Shown here: positions 54,329 to 62,074 of the stretch, one piece after another
Layout: each line of letters opens with the position of its first letter
Position numbering within the stretch: position 1 is the stretch's first letter
DNA from: Pararhizobium sp. IMCC21322
GTDB taxonomy: Bacteria > Pseudomonadota > Alphaproteobacteria > Rhizobiales > GCA-2746425
DNA length: 64,000 nucleotides
Assembly: GCF_030758295.1 (NCBI RefSeq)
Contig: NZ_CP132335.1
Span: 4,502,412 to 4,566,411, forward strand
Direction of reading: 5' to 3'
The notes under the pieces: generated by a model
Told to the model about the DNA's origin: nothing
The model's input: the letters and a program-made list of their open reading frames with translations, nothing else
The model's database searches: none
Made by a program: the position numbers and the translations under genes

Positions 54329-54619
54329 ATGCGGGCTATTCTTGATGTAATCCTTGTGGTGCTGCAACTCTATGTGTGGGTGCTGATCATATCGGCGGTG
54401 TTTTCCTGGCTCTACGCGTTCAACGTGATCAATAGCAGCAATCAGGTTGTAGCCACGATTGGCAACATGCTCCATCAATTTACTGAACCGGTTTTGTCAC
54501 GTGTAAGGCGCTTCGTACCCGCTTTTGGCACAATTGACATTTCTCCGATCATTGTGATTCTTGGCATTTTCCTGCTGCAGAACATCATCCGATATTATAT
54601 TTATCCGAACGTTTTTTAG
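54329..54619 (+). CDS. YggT-family integral membrane protein
   Basis: A 96-residue protein with two hydrophobic regions: RAILDVILVVLQLYVWVLIISAVFSWLYAF at the N-terminus and SPIIVILGIFLLQNIIRYYIY at the C-terminus, separated by the conserved FTEPVLSRVRRFVPAFGTIDISP. YggT proteins have been linked to osmotic shock tolerance and cation balance, and often neighbour cell-division genes. ATG 54329 matches family N-termini beginning MRA; ATG 54317, four codons earlier, is possible. Confidence 0.88.
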   Translation: MRAILDVILVVLQLYVWVLIISAVFSWLYAFNVINSSNQVVATIGNMLHQFTEPVLSRVRRFVPAFGTIDISPIIVILGIFLLQNIIRYYIYPNVF

Positions 54620-54622
54620 CGC

Positions 54623-55231
54623 GTGAACAAACGCGCCGGCACAGCAAGACGAAACAAAAGGCCGTTTCATAACGGCCTTTTGCTTATGGTTCTGGCGATC
54701 GTCGGCGTTTGCCCGAACCTTCTATCCGCCAATGATGCAATCATATCCAGCTACGCGCCCAATGAAGACTGCACCATTGTTGAAGAGACAGACGCCATTA
54801 TCGATTATCGCTGTCCGGGCGTGTTTGATGTAGATGTCTGGTTCTCCATCGGCGATGCACGTTGGACAGTCTCATTCCACAAGAAACGCCCCACCGGACT
54901 TGTGCTCAATCAGGGGTTTAGCCGGGCCCATCATCCCGATTTACAAGTCGAGTGGCGCTTTGATGGCAATCGCCCTATGGCTGCACTGCAGCTATGGCGC
55001 TTCTATGATGACGCCGGAGATTTGGATGATGGGGCGTGGGTCATCACCAAAATTGACGGCGACGAGGTCTGCCATATGGGCTTTGTCGACAGCCTGGAAA
55101 ATGAAGACCCTTTGGCCCTGGCGCGTCAATTTGCCGATGCCAACGCCCGGACCTATTCCTGCGCAGATAATCCGGTTTGGATCGGCAATGCGCCCCAAAC
55201 ATCAGGCCACACACACCACACAGCGCGCTGA
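54623..55231 (+). CDS. Secreted protein of unknown function
   Basis: A 202-residue protein starting at GTG 54623, three bases after the YggT stop. A basic N-terminus followed by FHNGLLLMVLAIVGVCPNLLSA looks like a signal peptide with cleavage near SANDA. The mature part has a WF/WR-rich, beta-type composition (DVDVWFSIGDARWTVSF; DLQVEWRFDGN) and four cysteines. I do not recognise the family. The first 20 codons overlap a perfect hairpin and T-run (54656-54684), so either the true start is lower, such as ATG 54686, or the message must read through it. Confidence 0.6.
   Translation: MNKRAGTARRNKRPFHNGLLLMVLAIVGVCPNLLSANDAIISSYAPNEDCTIVEETDAIIDYRCPGVFDVDVWFSIGDARWTVSFHKKRPTGLVLNQGFSRAHHPDLQVEWRFDGNRPMAALQLWRFYDDAGDLDDGAWVITKIDGDEVCHMGFVDSLENEDPLALARQFADANARTYSCADNPVWIGNAPQTSGHTHHTAR
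54656..54684 (+). terminator. Rho-independent terminator-like hairpin inside the 5' end of the secreted-protein gene
   Basis: AAAAGGCCGTT and AACGGCCTTTT form an 11-bp perfect stem with loop TCAT, followed by TTTTGCTT. This should stop transcription after YggT, and is symmetrical enough to act in both directions. Its position within the open frame at 54623 is unusual. Confidence 0.75.
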
Positions 55232-55446
55232 CAGGTCGCGGCCGCACCTTTGATACGTCGCACATGTCAATTGACGTGGATGCCCACTGCAGGTACTCAA
55301 CCCCTTCATGAAATGCGTCCTGGCAGGGGCTGAAAGTGATCGTCGGCGCGGTTGACCCAAATGCGGAACCAAAACCGGACATTTCAATCAGATGACGACC
55401 ATATTGCATGGTTGCGCAAACCTGCCATGACACCACAGAAGGCAGG

Positions 55447-56544
55447 ATGATGAGCGAAACAAATCCCGGTAGCCCAGAGAAATTCGGCGTGATGGTCTGC
55501 GGACATGGCAGCCGTAATCGCAACGCGGTCGGCCAGTTTTCCGTTTTGGCGGAACGCCTGCGCCCCCATTTCCCCGATTGGCCGGTTGAATATGGCTATC
55601 TGGAGTTTGCAAACCCGATCATCGGCGATGGCCTGGACAAGTTACGTGATCAGGGCTGCACTCGCATATTGGCTGTTCCCGGTATGCTGTTTGCTGCAGG
55701 GCACGCCAAAAATGACATCCCATCGGTCCTGAACACCTATCAGGCGAAAAACCCGGACGTCAAAATTGAGTATGGCCGGGAATTGGGCATCGATCCCAAA
55801 ATGTTGAAGGCTGCGAGTGACCGCATTCAGGAGTGTATTGATAGCGCACCAAACACTGCTGAAATCCATGAAACCCTGCTGATGGTCGTCGGGCGCGGCG
55901 CATCTGATCCGGATGCCAATTCCAACATCGCAAAAGTCATGCGCCTGCTTTGGGAAGGCTTTGGCTTTGGTTGGGGCGAAGTCGCCTATTCCGGTGTCAC
56001 CTTTCCCCTTGTGGAGCCTGCTCTGCAGAACATCTCCAAAATGGGCTTCAAGCGCGTCATCGTGTTTCCATACTTCCTGTTCACTGGCGTTCTTGTGCGC
56101 CGGATTTATGATGGTGTGGATACTGTGGCAGCAGATCAGCCTGAAACAGAGTTTCTGAAAGCCGGTTTTCTGAATGACCACCCACTGGTCATCGAAACCT
56201 TTGCCGAGCGTGTTCGCGAAATCATAGCCGGCGAAAACCTGATGAATTGCCAGATGTGCAAATACCGCACACAGGTGCTTGGCTTTGAAGATCAGGTCGG
56301 CCTTGCTCAGGAAAGCCATCATCATCATGTGGAAGGCAAGAACGAGCCGTGCAGCCTGTGCAAGCCAAATGGTGACTGCACGGGTGCCTGCGAAACCGAG
56401 ATTCGCGCGAATATGCATCAGCACCACCATCACGACCATGATCATACGCACGATGACGGGCACAGCCATGATGATGGACACAGCCATCACCCTTATCCTC
56501 ATGCGGACCATCCCATGGGGCCGAAAACATTGTTGGATGAATGA
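55447..56544 (+). CDS. cbiX: CbiX-type sirohydrochlorin cobaltochelatase with iron-sulfur and histidine-rich tail
   Basis: CbiX inserts cobalt into sirohydrochlorin, the early insertion step of the anaerobic cobalamin route. The 365-residue protein has two chelatase modules: GVMVCGHGSRNRNAVGQF with the catalytic His and GMLFAAGHAKNDIP in the first, then LLMVVGRGASDPDANSNI and VIVFPYFLFTGVLV in the second. After them come M266-x-C268-x-x-C271, the known Fe-S motif of long CbiX, a cysteine group (CSLCKPNGDCTGAC), and a histidine-rich tail at about 323-356 (MHQHHHHDHDHTHDDGHSHD), likely for cobalt handling. ATG 55447 has GAAGGCAGG upstream. It starts the main corrin operon. Confidence 0.92.
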   Translation: MMSETNPGSPEKFGVMVCGHGSRNRNAVGQFSVLAERLRPHFPDWPVEYGYLEFANPIIGDGLDKLRDQGCTRILAVPGMLFAAGHAKNDIPSVLNTYQAKNPDVKIEYGRELGIDPKMLKAASDRIQECIDSAPNTAEIHETLLMVVGRGASDPDANSNIAKVMRLLWEGFGFGWGEVAYSGVTFPLVEPALQNISKMGFKRVIVFPYFLFTGVLVRRIYDGVDTVAADQPETEFLKAGFLNDHPLVIETFAERVREIIAGENLMNCQMCKYRTQVLGFEDQVGLAQESHHHHVEGKNEPCSLCKPNGDCTGACETEIRANMHQHHHHDHDHTHDDGHSHDDGHSHHPYPHADHPMGPKTLLDE

Positions 56545-56550
56545 GCTGCA

Positions 56551-57192
56551 ATGAGCCAGTTTGACTACATCAAGGACCCGGCAGAAATCTATCGGCGGTC
56601 TTTCGAGATCATTGCCGAAGAAGTGGATTTCTCGGCACTGCCTGCAGCGATGCACGCCGTGGCGCGGCGTCTGGTGCATACGGGCGGTATGATTGATGTG
56701 TTGGACAATCTTGAATTTTCCGATGGTGCCGCCGAAACCGGTGCAAAAGCGCTTGCCAACAAAGCGCCAATCATCTGCGATGTGACCATGGTGGAAGCCG
56801 GGATTACAAAACGGCTTCTGCCTGCCGCCAATAGAACACTCTGCGCGCTGGATGACACCCAAACCAACATCATTGCCGCCAAAGAACTGACAACACGCTC
56901 TGCCGCTGCAATGGATGTCCTTGCCGACCGCTTTGAGGGTGCCATCATTGCCATCGGCAATGCGCCAACCGCATTGTTTCGGGTTCTGGAACTGGTCGCA
57001 GCAGGCGCTCCGATGCCTGCCCTGGTGCTAGGTTTTCCCGTCGGTTTTGTTGGCGCTGCGGAATCCAAACAGGCCCTTGTTGAAAACACACTGAACCTGC
57101 CCTTCATCGCACTGACCGGCAGACGCGGCGGCTCAGCCTATGCAGCTGCAACAGTCAATGCATTGGCGCTGGGAGAAGCAACCCATGGCTGA
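56551..57192 (+). CDS. cobH: Precorrin-8X methylmutase
   Basis: CobH moves a methyl group from C11 to C12, producing hydrogenobyrinate. The 213-residue product has YIKDPAEIYRRSFEIIAEEVDF and the catalytic histidine in ARRLVHTGGMIDVLDNLEFSDGA, then DVTMVEAGITKRLLP and GNAPTALFRVLELVAAGAPMPALVLGFPVGFVGAAESKQALVEN, all conserved. It begins seven bases after cbiX and overlaps cobL by eight. Confidence 0.96.
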   Translation: MSQFDYIKDPAEIYRRSFEIIAEEVDFSALPAAMHAVARRLVHTGGMIDVLDNLEFSDGAAETGAKALANKAPIICDVTMVEAGITKRLLPAANRTLCALDDTQTNIIAAKELTTRSAAAMDVLADRFEGAIIAIGNAPTALFRVLELVAAGAPMPALVLGFPVGFVGAAESKQALVENTLNLPFIALTGRRGGSAYAAATVNALALGEATHG

Positions 57193-58447
57193 ACAGACAC
57201 CAAATGGACGCTGGCTGTCGGTCATCGGCATGGGAGCGGACGGGCTGGACAGTCTTTCCGCCAAATCCCGAACAGCATTGGACGCCGCCGAAATTCTTGT
57301 GTCTTCACCACGCCTTTTCGCTCTGATCCCGCAAGATGACCGCCCACACATTGAATGGAGCAACCCGTTCTCAGCCACATTGCCAGACATCGAAGCCTGT
57401 CGGTCTCAAAAAGTCGCCATCATCGCAACCGGTGATCCGCTGTGCTATGGTGTCGGCAACTGGCTACTGACGAAATTTTCCATCGAGGAAATGACCATTT
57501 ATCCGGGCATTTCCGCGTTTGCACTGACCTGTTCCCGCATGGGCTGGCCACAACACAAAACAATCTTGCACACACTGCATGGCCGCGATGACAGCACCAT
57601 TCGGGATGCCATCGCGCCCGGTGCAAAACTGGTTGTTCTGTCAGCAGATGCAAAGACACCGAAATCCATCTGCACACATCTGGTGAAGCTTGGATATGAA
57701 AACGCAACAATCAGCGTTCTGTCCCACATTGATGGCAGCAAGGAAAACAGAATTGACGGCGTTGCGAAAGACGGCGAAACCCTTTTCGATGCGGCCTTTG
57801 AAGCCAATCCGGATAATGATCTGAACACGGTCGCAATTCATTGCATTGCCGGGGCAAACGCCCGCATTCTGTCGCGCGCACCCGGCCTGTCAGAACACCA
57901 TTTTTCCGAATTCAGAAAAATGACCAAGAGCGAATTGCGCAGTCTTGCACTTTCGAAGCTCGCTCCACAGCCCGGCGATATCATGTGGGATGTGGGTGCT
58001 GGATCAGCATCCGTAGCCGTTGAGTTTTTGCGTCTTGCGCCGGGCGGTGCTGCCTACACATTCGACATTGATGAGGACGCAAAAGTCCATCAGCGCGAAA
58101 ATGCCCAGCGGTTCGGCCTGCCCAATCTGCACATTGCCCCGCACACAGAATTACCGCTGCAGAATGATGATCTGAACTGCCCGAAGCCCGATGCGATATT
58201 CATGGGCGGGGGCATTTCCAAAGATCGAATTGAAGCGGCCCTGCACTTTCTAAAACCCGGCGGTCGATTTGTCTGCAATTCAGTCACACTCGAATCCGAG
58301 GCTGACCTGTTGTCAGCCTATGGCAAACATGGCGGTGAATTATCCCGCCTCAGCATAGCCCGAGCGGAGCCCATGGGTGCCGTCCATGGGTTCAAACCAG
58401 CAATGCCAATCACACAATGGTTTTGGCAGAAGGAATATGAAGCATGA
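57185..58447 (+). CDS. cobL: Precorrin-6Y C5,15-methyltransferase (decarboxylating)
   Basis: CobL methylates C5 and C15 and decarboxylates the acetate side chain. The 420-residue protein is the usual CbiE-CbiT fusion: the N-terminal part has LSVIGMGADGLDSLSAKSRTALDAAE, ATGDPLCYGVGNWLL and YPGISAFALTCSRMGWP, and the C-terminal methyltransferase has LAPQPGDIMWDVGAGSASVAVEFLRLAPGG and DAIFMGGGISKDRIEAAL. ATG 57185 overlaps the cobH stop; the earlier in-frame ATG is not used. Confidence 0.95.
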   Translation: MAEQTPNGRWLSVIGMGADGLDSLSAKSRTALDAAEILVSSPRLFALIPQDDRPHIEWSNPFSATLPDIEACRSQKVAIIATGDPLCYGVGNWLLTKFSIEEMTIYPGISAFALTCSRMGWPQHKTILHTLHGRDDSTIRDAIAPGAKLVVLSADAKTPKSICTHLVKLGYENATISVLSHIDGSKENRIDGVAKDGETLFDAAFEANPDNDLNTVAIHCIAGANARILSRAPGLSEHHFSEFRKMTKSELRSLALSKLAPQPGDIMWDVGAGSASVAVEFLRLAPGGAAYTFDIDEDAKVHQRENAQRFGLPNLHIAPHTELPLQNDDLNCPKPDAIFMGGGISKDRIEAALHFLKPGGRFVCNSVTLESEADLLSAYGKHGGELSRLSIARAEPMGAVHGFKPAMPITQWFWQKEYEA

Positions 58448-59157
58448 GCGGAACTCTTTATGGCGTGGGCGTCGGTCCGGGAGATCCGGAATTGATGACC
58501 TTGAAAGCTGCCCGGCTGATTTCAAATGCTGATGTCATCGCCTATCCCGCACCGGAAAGCGGAGAGAGTTTCGCCCGAAGCATCGCTGTCGCTCACTTCA
58601 CACAAGGCGTAGAAGAGCTCCCCATCGAGGTGCCCATGCTGCCAGATCGGTTTCCTCATGAGATCTATGAAGGCGCGGCAAACAACATCGCACGGCATTT
58701 GAGTGCCGGACGCGATGTGGTTGTGCTGTGTGAAGGCGATCCGTTTTTCTACGGATCCTTCATGTATCTGTACGATCTGTTGGAGAAAGAGCATTCCTGC
58801 ATTGTCGTACCGGGCGTCTCATCGCTGACAGCATGCGCCGCCGCAGCCGGTCATCCGCTGGCAGGCCGGAATAGCATTTTAACGGTCCTTCCAGGGCCCC
58901 TCGAAGATGCAGAAATCGCAACCCAATTGCGCAACTGTGAAGCTGCTGCCATCATAAAAGTCGGCCGCCACATGGGTCGCCTGAGCAAACTTATCGAAGC
59001 TGAAGGACTAACTTCGGCAGCGACTTATGTCGAGCGTGCCACATTGGAACAGGAACGCGTTGCACCCCTGGCGGATATTCCAGAGAACCGTGCGCCCTAT
59101 TTCTCCATGATCCTGATCGATAAGGGCAGCCGCCCGGGACAGGCATCCTCCTCATGA
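58444..59157 (+). CDS. cobI: Precorrin-2 C20-methyltransferase
   Basis: CobI methylates C20 of precorrin-2, the first committed step of corrin formation. The 237-residue enzyme opens with LYGVGVGPGDPELMTLKAARLI, has CEGDPFFYGSFMYLYDLL, and VPGVSSLTACAAAAGHPLAGRN, and ends with a typical C-terminal VERATLEQERVAPLADIP segment. It overlaps cobL and the next gene by four bases each, so it lies in a tightly coupled operon. Confidence 0.95.
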   Translation: MSGTLYGVGVGPGDPELMTLKAARLISNADVIAYPAPESGESFARSIAVAHFTQGVEELPIEVPMLPDRFPHEIYEGAANNIARHLSAGRDVVVLCEGDPFFYGSFMYLYDLLEKEHSCIVVPGVSSLTACAAAAGHPLAGRNSILTVLPGPLEDAEIATQLRNCEAAAIIKVGRHMGRLSKLIEAEGLTSAATYVERATLEQERVAPLADIPENRAPYFSMILIDKGSRPGQASSS

Positions 59158-60977
59158 ACGCGCAACCCGTCATCATTGTCCTGACCCAGGCGGCGCTGCC
59201 GCTGGCACAAAAGCTGGCGAAAACTCTGCAGGCGGATATTCACGGTTCCCAAAAACGCCTTGATGGTGACCCGTCGATCAATGTCCTGTTCAATGATGCA
59301 ATCTCACATATCGGTGCGCTTTTTACAGCTGGCCGACCCATCATCGGCTTGTGCGCCTCCGGCATTCTGATCCGCGCTGTTGCGCCGCACCTCGGTGACA
59401 AACACAGCGAGCCACCGGTGCTTGCAATCAATGAGAGTGGTCAATCCATTGTGCCACTTTTGGGCGGGCATAACGGGGCCAATACTCTGGCTCGAAAAAT
59501 TGCAGATGATCTTGCTGGCCACGCAGCCATCACCACCGCCGGAGATGCACACTTTGGCGTCGCGCTGGACGAACCACCAAAAGGTTGGACACTCGCCAAC
59601 AAGGCAGACGCAAAACGCTTCATGGCAGCGTTGCTGAACGGCGGAAAGGTCAAAATCCGGGGCACTTTGCCATTTAATACTGAGAATTTGCCTCAGTCGG
59701 AAAACGCAGATCTAGTGCTGGAAAGCACTGTGAATCACAAAACAGGCTCAGCCACCCATCTGGTCTATCATTCCAAAAACCTTGTCATGGGGTTGGGTGC
59801 CATTCGCAACGCCGATCCGGCGCGGATGATCGCATTGGCAGAACAGGTTTTGGCAGATGCCAATCTCAGCCCATCGGCGCTAAGTTGTATCTGTTCTCAC
59901 ACGGTCAAGGCAGATGAAGCTGCAATCCATGCAGTAGCCAAACATTTTGGGATCCCTGCCCGTTTTCTGAGCGCCGAGACACTTGAGGCAGAAACACCGC
60001 GTCTCAAAAACCCGTCGGATATCGTCTTTGCGGAAGTTGGTTGCCACGGAGTGGCTGAAGCAGGAGCACTGGCTGGCGTTGGCGCAACCGGACATCTGAT
60101 TGTTGAAAAGCAGAAGATTGATCAAGGCACCTGCGCAATCGCAGAAGCAACCAATATCATTGATCCGCAGACCATTGGCCGCGCCCGCGGTCGGCTTGCT
60201 GTTGTGGGTCTTGGACCGGGCCAGCCCGACTGGCAAACGCCAGAAGTGAGCCGGCTGGTCGCGGATGCAGATCATCTGGTTGGCTATTCGCTGTATCTTG
60301 ATTTGCTGGGCGCGCAGGCAAATGGCAAGACGCGCCACGATTTTCCATTGGGCGCAGAAGAAGACCGCGTGCGCCATGCCTTGGTGATGGCAGGCGAAGG
60401 AAAGTCGGTTGCGCTTGTGTGCTCAGGCGACCCTGGAATCTACGCAATGGCAACATTGGTCTGGGAATGTCTTGATCAGACCAAATTGCCCGATGGCGCA
60501 AAACGGGTGGAGATCATTACCACACCCGGCATTTCAGCGCTTCAGGCGGCCTCGGCACGCGCTGGCGCGATCCTTGGTCATGATTTTTGCACGATCTCCC
60601 TGTCCGATCTTTTGACACCGTGGGACGCCATTCAGACCAGAATAGAGGCCGCAGCCAAAGGCGACTTTGTCATCGCGTTTTATAACCCGGTTTCCAAACG
60701 CCGCCGCACGCAACTGGCCTACGCCAAGGAAATCCTGCTGCAACACAGACCGGCAGATACGCCCGTCATTCTGGGCACAAATCTTGGCCGCACAGAAGAG
60801 CAATTGCGCATTGTTGATCTGGGCGATTTGAATGTCGACGATGTGGATATGCTGACGGTGGTGCTGGTCGGTTCCAGTGCGTCGCGCAGGCTTGCCTTTG
60901 ATGGCGGAACAAAGGTCTACACACCACGCGGCTACGCCAGGAAACGCGAAACAATCACCAAGGAGGCTGCCGAATGA
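59154..60977 (+). CDS. cobJ: Fused CbiG (cobalt-precorrin-5A hydrolase) and CobJ (precorrin-3B C17-methyltransferase)
   Basis: A 607-residue two-part enzyme. Residues 1-335 are CbiG-like: an N-terminal domain with GRPIIGLCASGILIRAVAPHLGDK and PPVLAINESGQSIVPLLGGHNGANTLARKIA, a variable middle, then a CobE/CbiG-C domain with VMGLGAIRNADPARM and SAETLEAETPRLKNPSDIVFAEVGCHGVAEAGAL. Residues 345-607 are CobJ: VVGLGPGQPDWQTPEV, VGYSLYLDLLG, CSGDPGIYAMATLVWE, and TPGISALQAASARAGAILGHDFCTISLSDLLTPW. The first part removes the C20 fragment in the anaerobic route, and the second carries out ring contraction with C17 methylation. Fusion places consecutive corrin steps in one polypeptide. Confidence 0.92.
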   Translation: MNAQPVIIVLTQAALPLAQKLAKTLQADIHGSQKRLDGDPSINVLFNDAISHIGALFTAGRPIIGLCASGILIRAVAPHLGDKHSEPPVLAINESGQSIVPLLGGHNGANTLARKIADDLAGHAAITTAGDAHFGVALDEPPKGWTLANKADAKRFMAALLNGGKVKIRGTLPFNTENLPQSENADLVLESTVNHKTGSATHLVYHSKNLVMGLGAIRNADPARMIALAEQVLADANLSPSALSCICSHTVKADEAAIHAVAKHFGIPARFLSAETLEAETPRLKNPSDIVFAEVGCHGVAEAGALAGVGATGHLIVEKQKIDQGTCAIAEATNIIDPQTIGRARGRLAVVGLGPGQPDWQTPEVSRLVADADHLVGYSLYLDLLGAQANGKTRHDFPLGAEEDRVRHALVMAGEGKSVALVCSGDPGIYAMATLVWECLDQTKLPDGAKRVEIITTPGISALQAASARAGAILGHDFCTISLSDLLTPWDAIQTRIEAAAKGDFVIAFYNPVSKRRRTQLAYAKEILLQHRPADTPVILGTNLGRTEEQLRIVDLGDLNVDDVDMLTVVLVGSSASRRLAFDGGTKVYTPRGYARKRETITKEAAE

Positions 60978-61735
60978 CCGTGCATTTTATCGGGGCTGGA
61001 CCCGGTGACCCTGAACTTATCACTGTGCGCGGCCTCCGCATCATCAAATCCTGTCAATTGTGCCTTTATGCCGGATCACTGGTTCCCGAGGCCGTTGTGG
61101 CCGAGGCGCCGGGAACTGTAACAGATACGGCATCCATGACGCTGGACCAGATCATGGTAGAAATCGAGGCCGCGCATGCGCGCGGCGAAGATGTGGCCCG
61201 CGTTCACTCAGGCGACCCGTCACTCTATGGCGCCATTGCCGAGCAGATCCGTCGCTTGCAGGCAGCTGGCATCCCGTATGAAATCACCCCCGGTGTGCCA
61301 GCCTATGCAGCAGCCGCAGCTAAATTGGGTCGTGAGTTGACCGTTCCTGAAATCAACCAGACAGTCATCCTCACCCGCACAGCCATGAAATCCTCCTCCA
61401 TGCCGCCGGGAGAAGATCTGGAAATTCTGGGCCAGTCCGGTGCCACACTGGCCATTCATCTGTCAGTGCGCAATCTGCGCGACATTGAGCGCAAACTGAT
61501 CCCACTTTATGGCGCGGATTGTCCGGCCATCATCGCCTACCGTGTCGGCTGGCCAGATGAAGCATTTCTCCACGGCACGCTAAGTACAATCCGCGAAAAA
61601 GCCCGGCTCGCAAAAATCACCCGCACGGCACTTATCTTTGTTGGTAAGGCTCTGGCAGAGCAGGACGAATTCCGTGACAGCGCGCTGTATGACGGCGCTC
61701 ATGCGCATATTCTAAGGCCAAAACGCAGTGCCTGA
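60974..61735 (+). CDS. cobM: Precorrin-4 C11-methyltransferase
   Basis: CobM methylates C11 of precorrin-4. The 253-residue protein begins VHFIGAGPGDPELITVRGLRII, and has LCLYAGSLVPEAVV, ARVHSGDPSLYGAIAEQIRRL, TPGVPAYAAAAAKLGRELTVPEINQTVILTRTAMKSSSMPPGEDLEIL, which are family signatures. It overlaps cobJ by four bases and ends the operon. Its last 27 codons, with the 3' flank, are duplicated just downstream. Confidence 0.96.
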   Translation: MTVHFIGAGPGDPELITVRGLRIIKSCQLCLYAGSLVPEAVVAEAPGTVTDTASMTLDQIMVEIEAAHARGEDVARVHSGDPSLYGAIAEQIRRLQAAGIPYEITPGVPAYAAAAAKLGRELTVPEINQTVILTRTAMKSSSMPPGEDLEILGQSGATLAIHLSVRNLRDIERKLIPLYGADCPAIIAYRVGWPDEAFLHGTLSTIREKARLAKITRTALIFVGKALAEQDEFRDSALYDGAHAHILRPKRSA

Positions 61736-62070
61736 TAACGGGTGGTTGCCTGGACCCTCGGAACAAGTCCGAGGGTGACGGAGAAGGAATGGGTATTCAG
61801 CCTACCGGTTTTGCTTGACCTCTAAACCTGTCATCCTCGGACTTGTTCCGAGGATCCAGGCATTGACAGAGCAGGATGAATTTCGTGACCGCGCGCTTTG
61901 TGACAGCACACATGTGCATATTTTAAGAGCGGAACGCAGCGCCTGATAACGGGCGGTTGCCCGGACCCTCGGAACAAGTCCGAGGGTGACGGATTTGGAT
62001 GTCAACCAAATCCGCAGGCGGAATATCCACCTCCCCTTCGTCATCCTCGGACTTGTTCCGAGGATCCACA
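61646..62070. repeat. Tandem duplication (about 211 bp) of the cobM 3' end plus palindromic element
   Basis: Two diverged copies are visible, about 61646-61858 and 61857-62070, offset by 211 bases. Each starts with the last coding stretch of cobM: the real one ends LAEQDEFRDSALYDGAHAHILRPKRSA, and the second copy encodes LTEQDEFRDRALCDSTHVHIL and a stop but has no start, so it is a gene fragment. After the fragment each carries a composite palindromic element (61751-61858 and 61962-62068) with a roughly 30-base inverted repeat at both ends, each end itself palindromic around CCTCGGAACAAGTCCGAGG. The 50-base middles are not alike. The region lies between convergent cobM and pbpC and probably also acts as a terminator. 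The 339-bp gap 61736-62074 contains nothing else. Confidence 0.85.
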
Positions 62071-62074
62071 GCGC

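Noticed and set aside
55232-55446. Cobalamin riboswitch ahead of the cbiX operon
   Set aside because: GCCCACTG and CCTGCC fragments occur, but the B12-box order and the surrounding stems of the riboswitch are missing, so the likeness is weak.
55642-56862. Open frame of 406 codons on the minus strand across cbiX and cobH
   Set aside because: It opposes two well-conserved corrin genes; its apparent hydrophobic and methionine-rich run is just the reverse reading of the histidine-rich tail.
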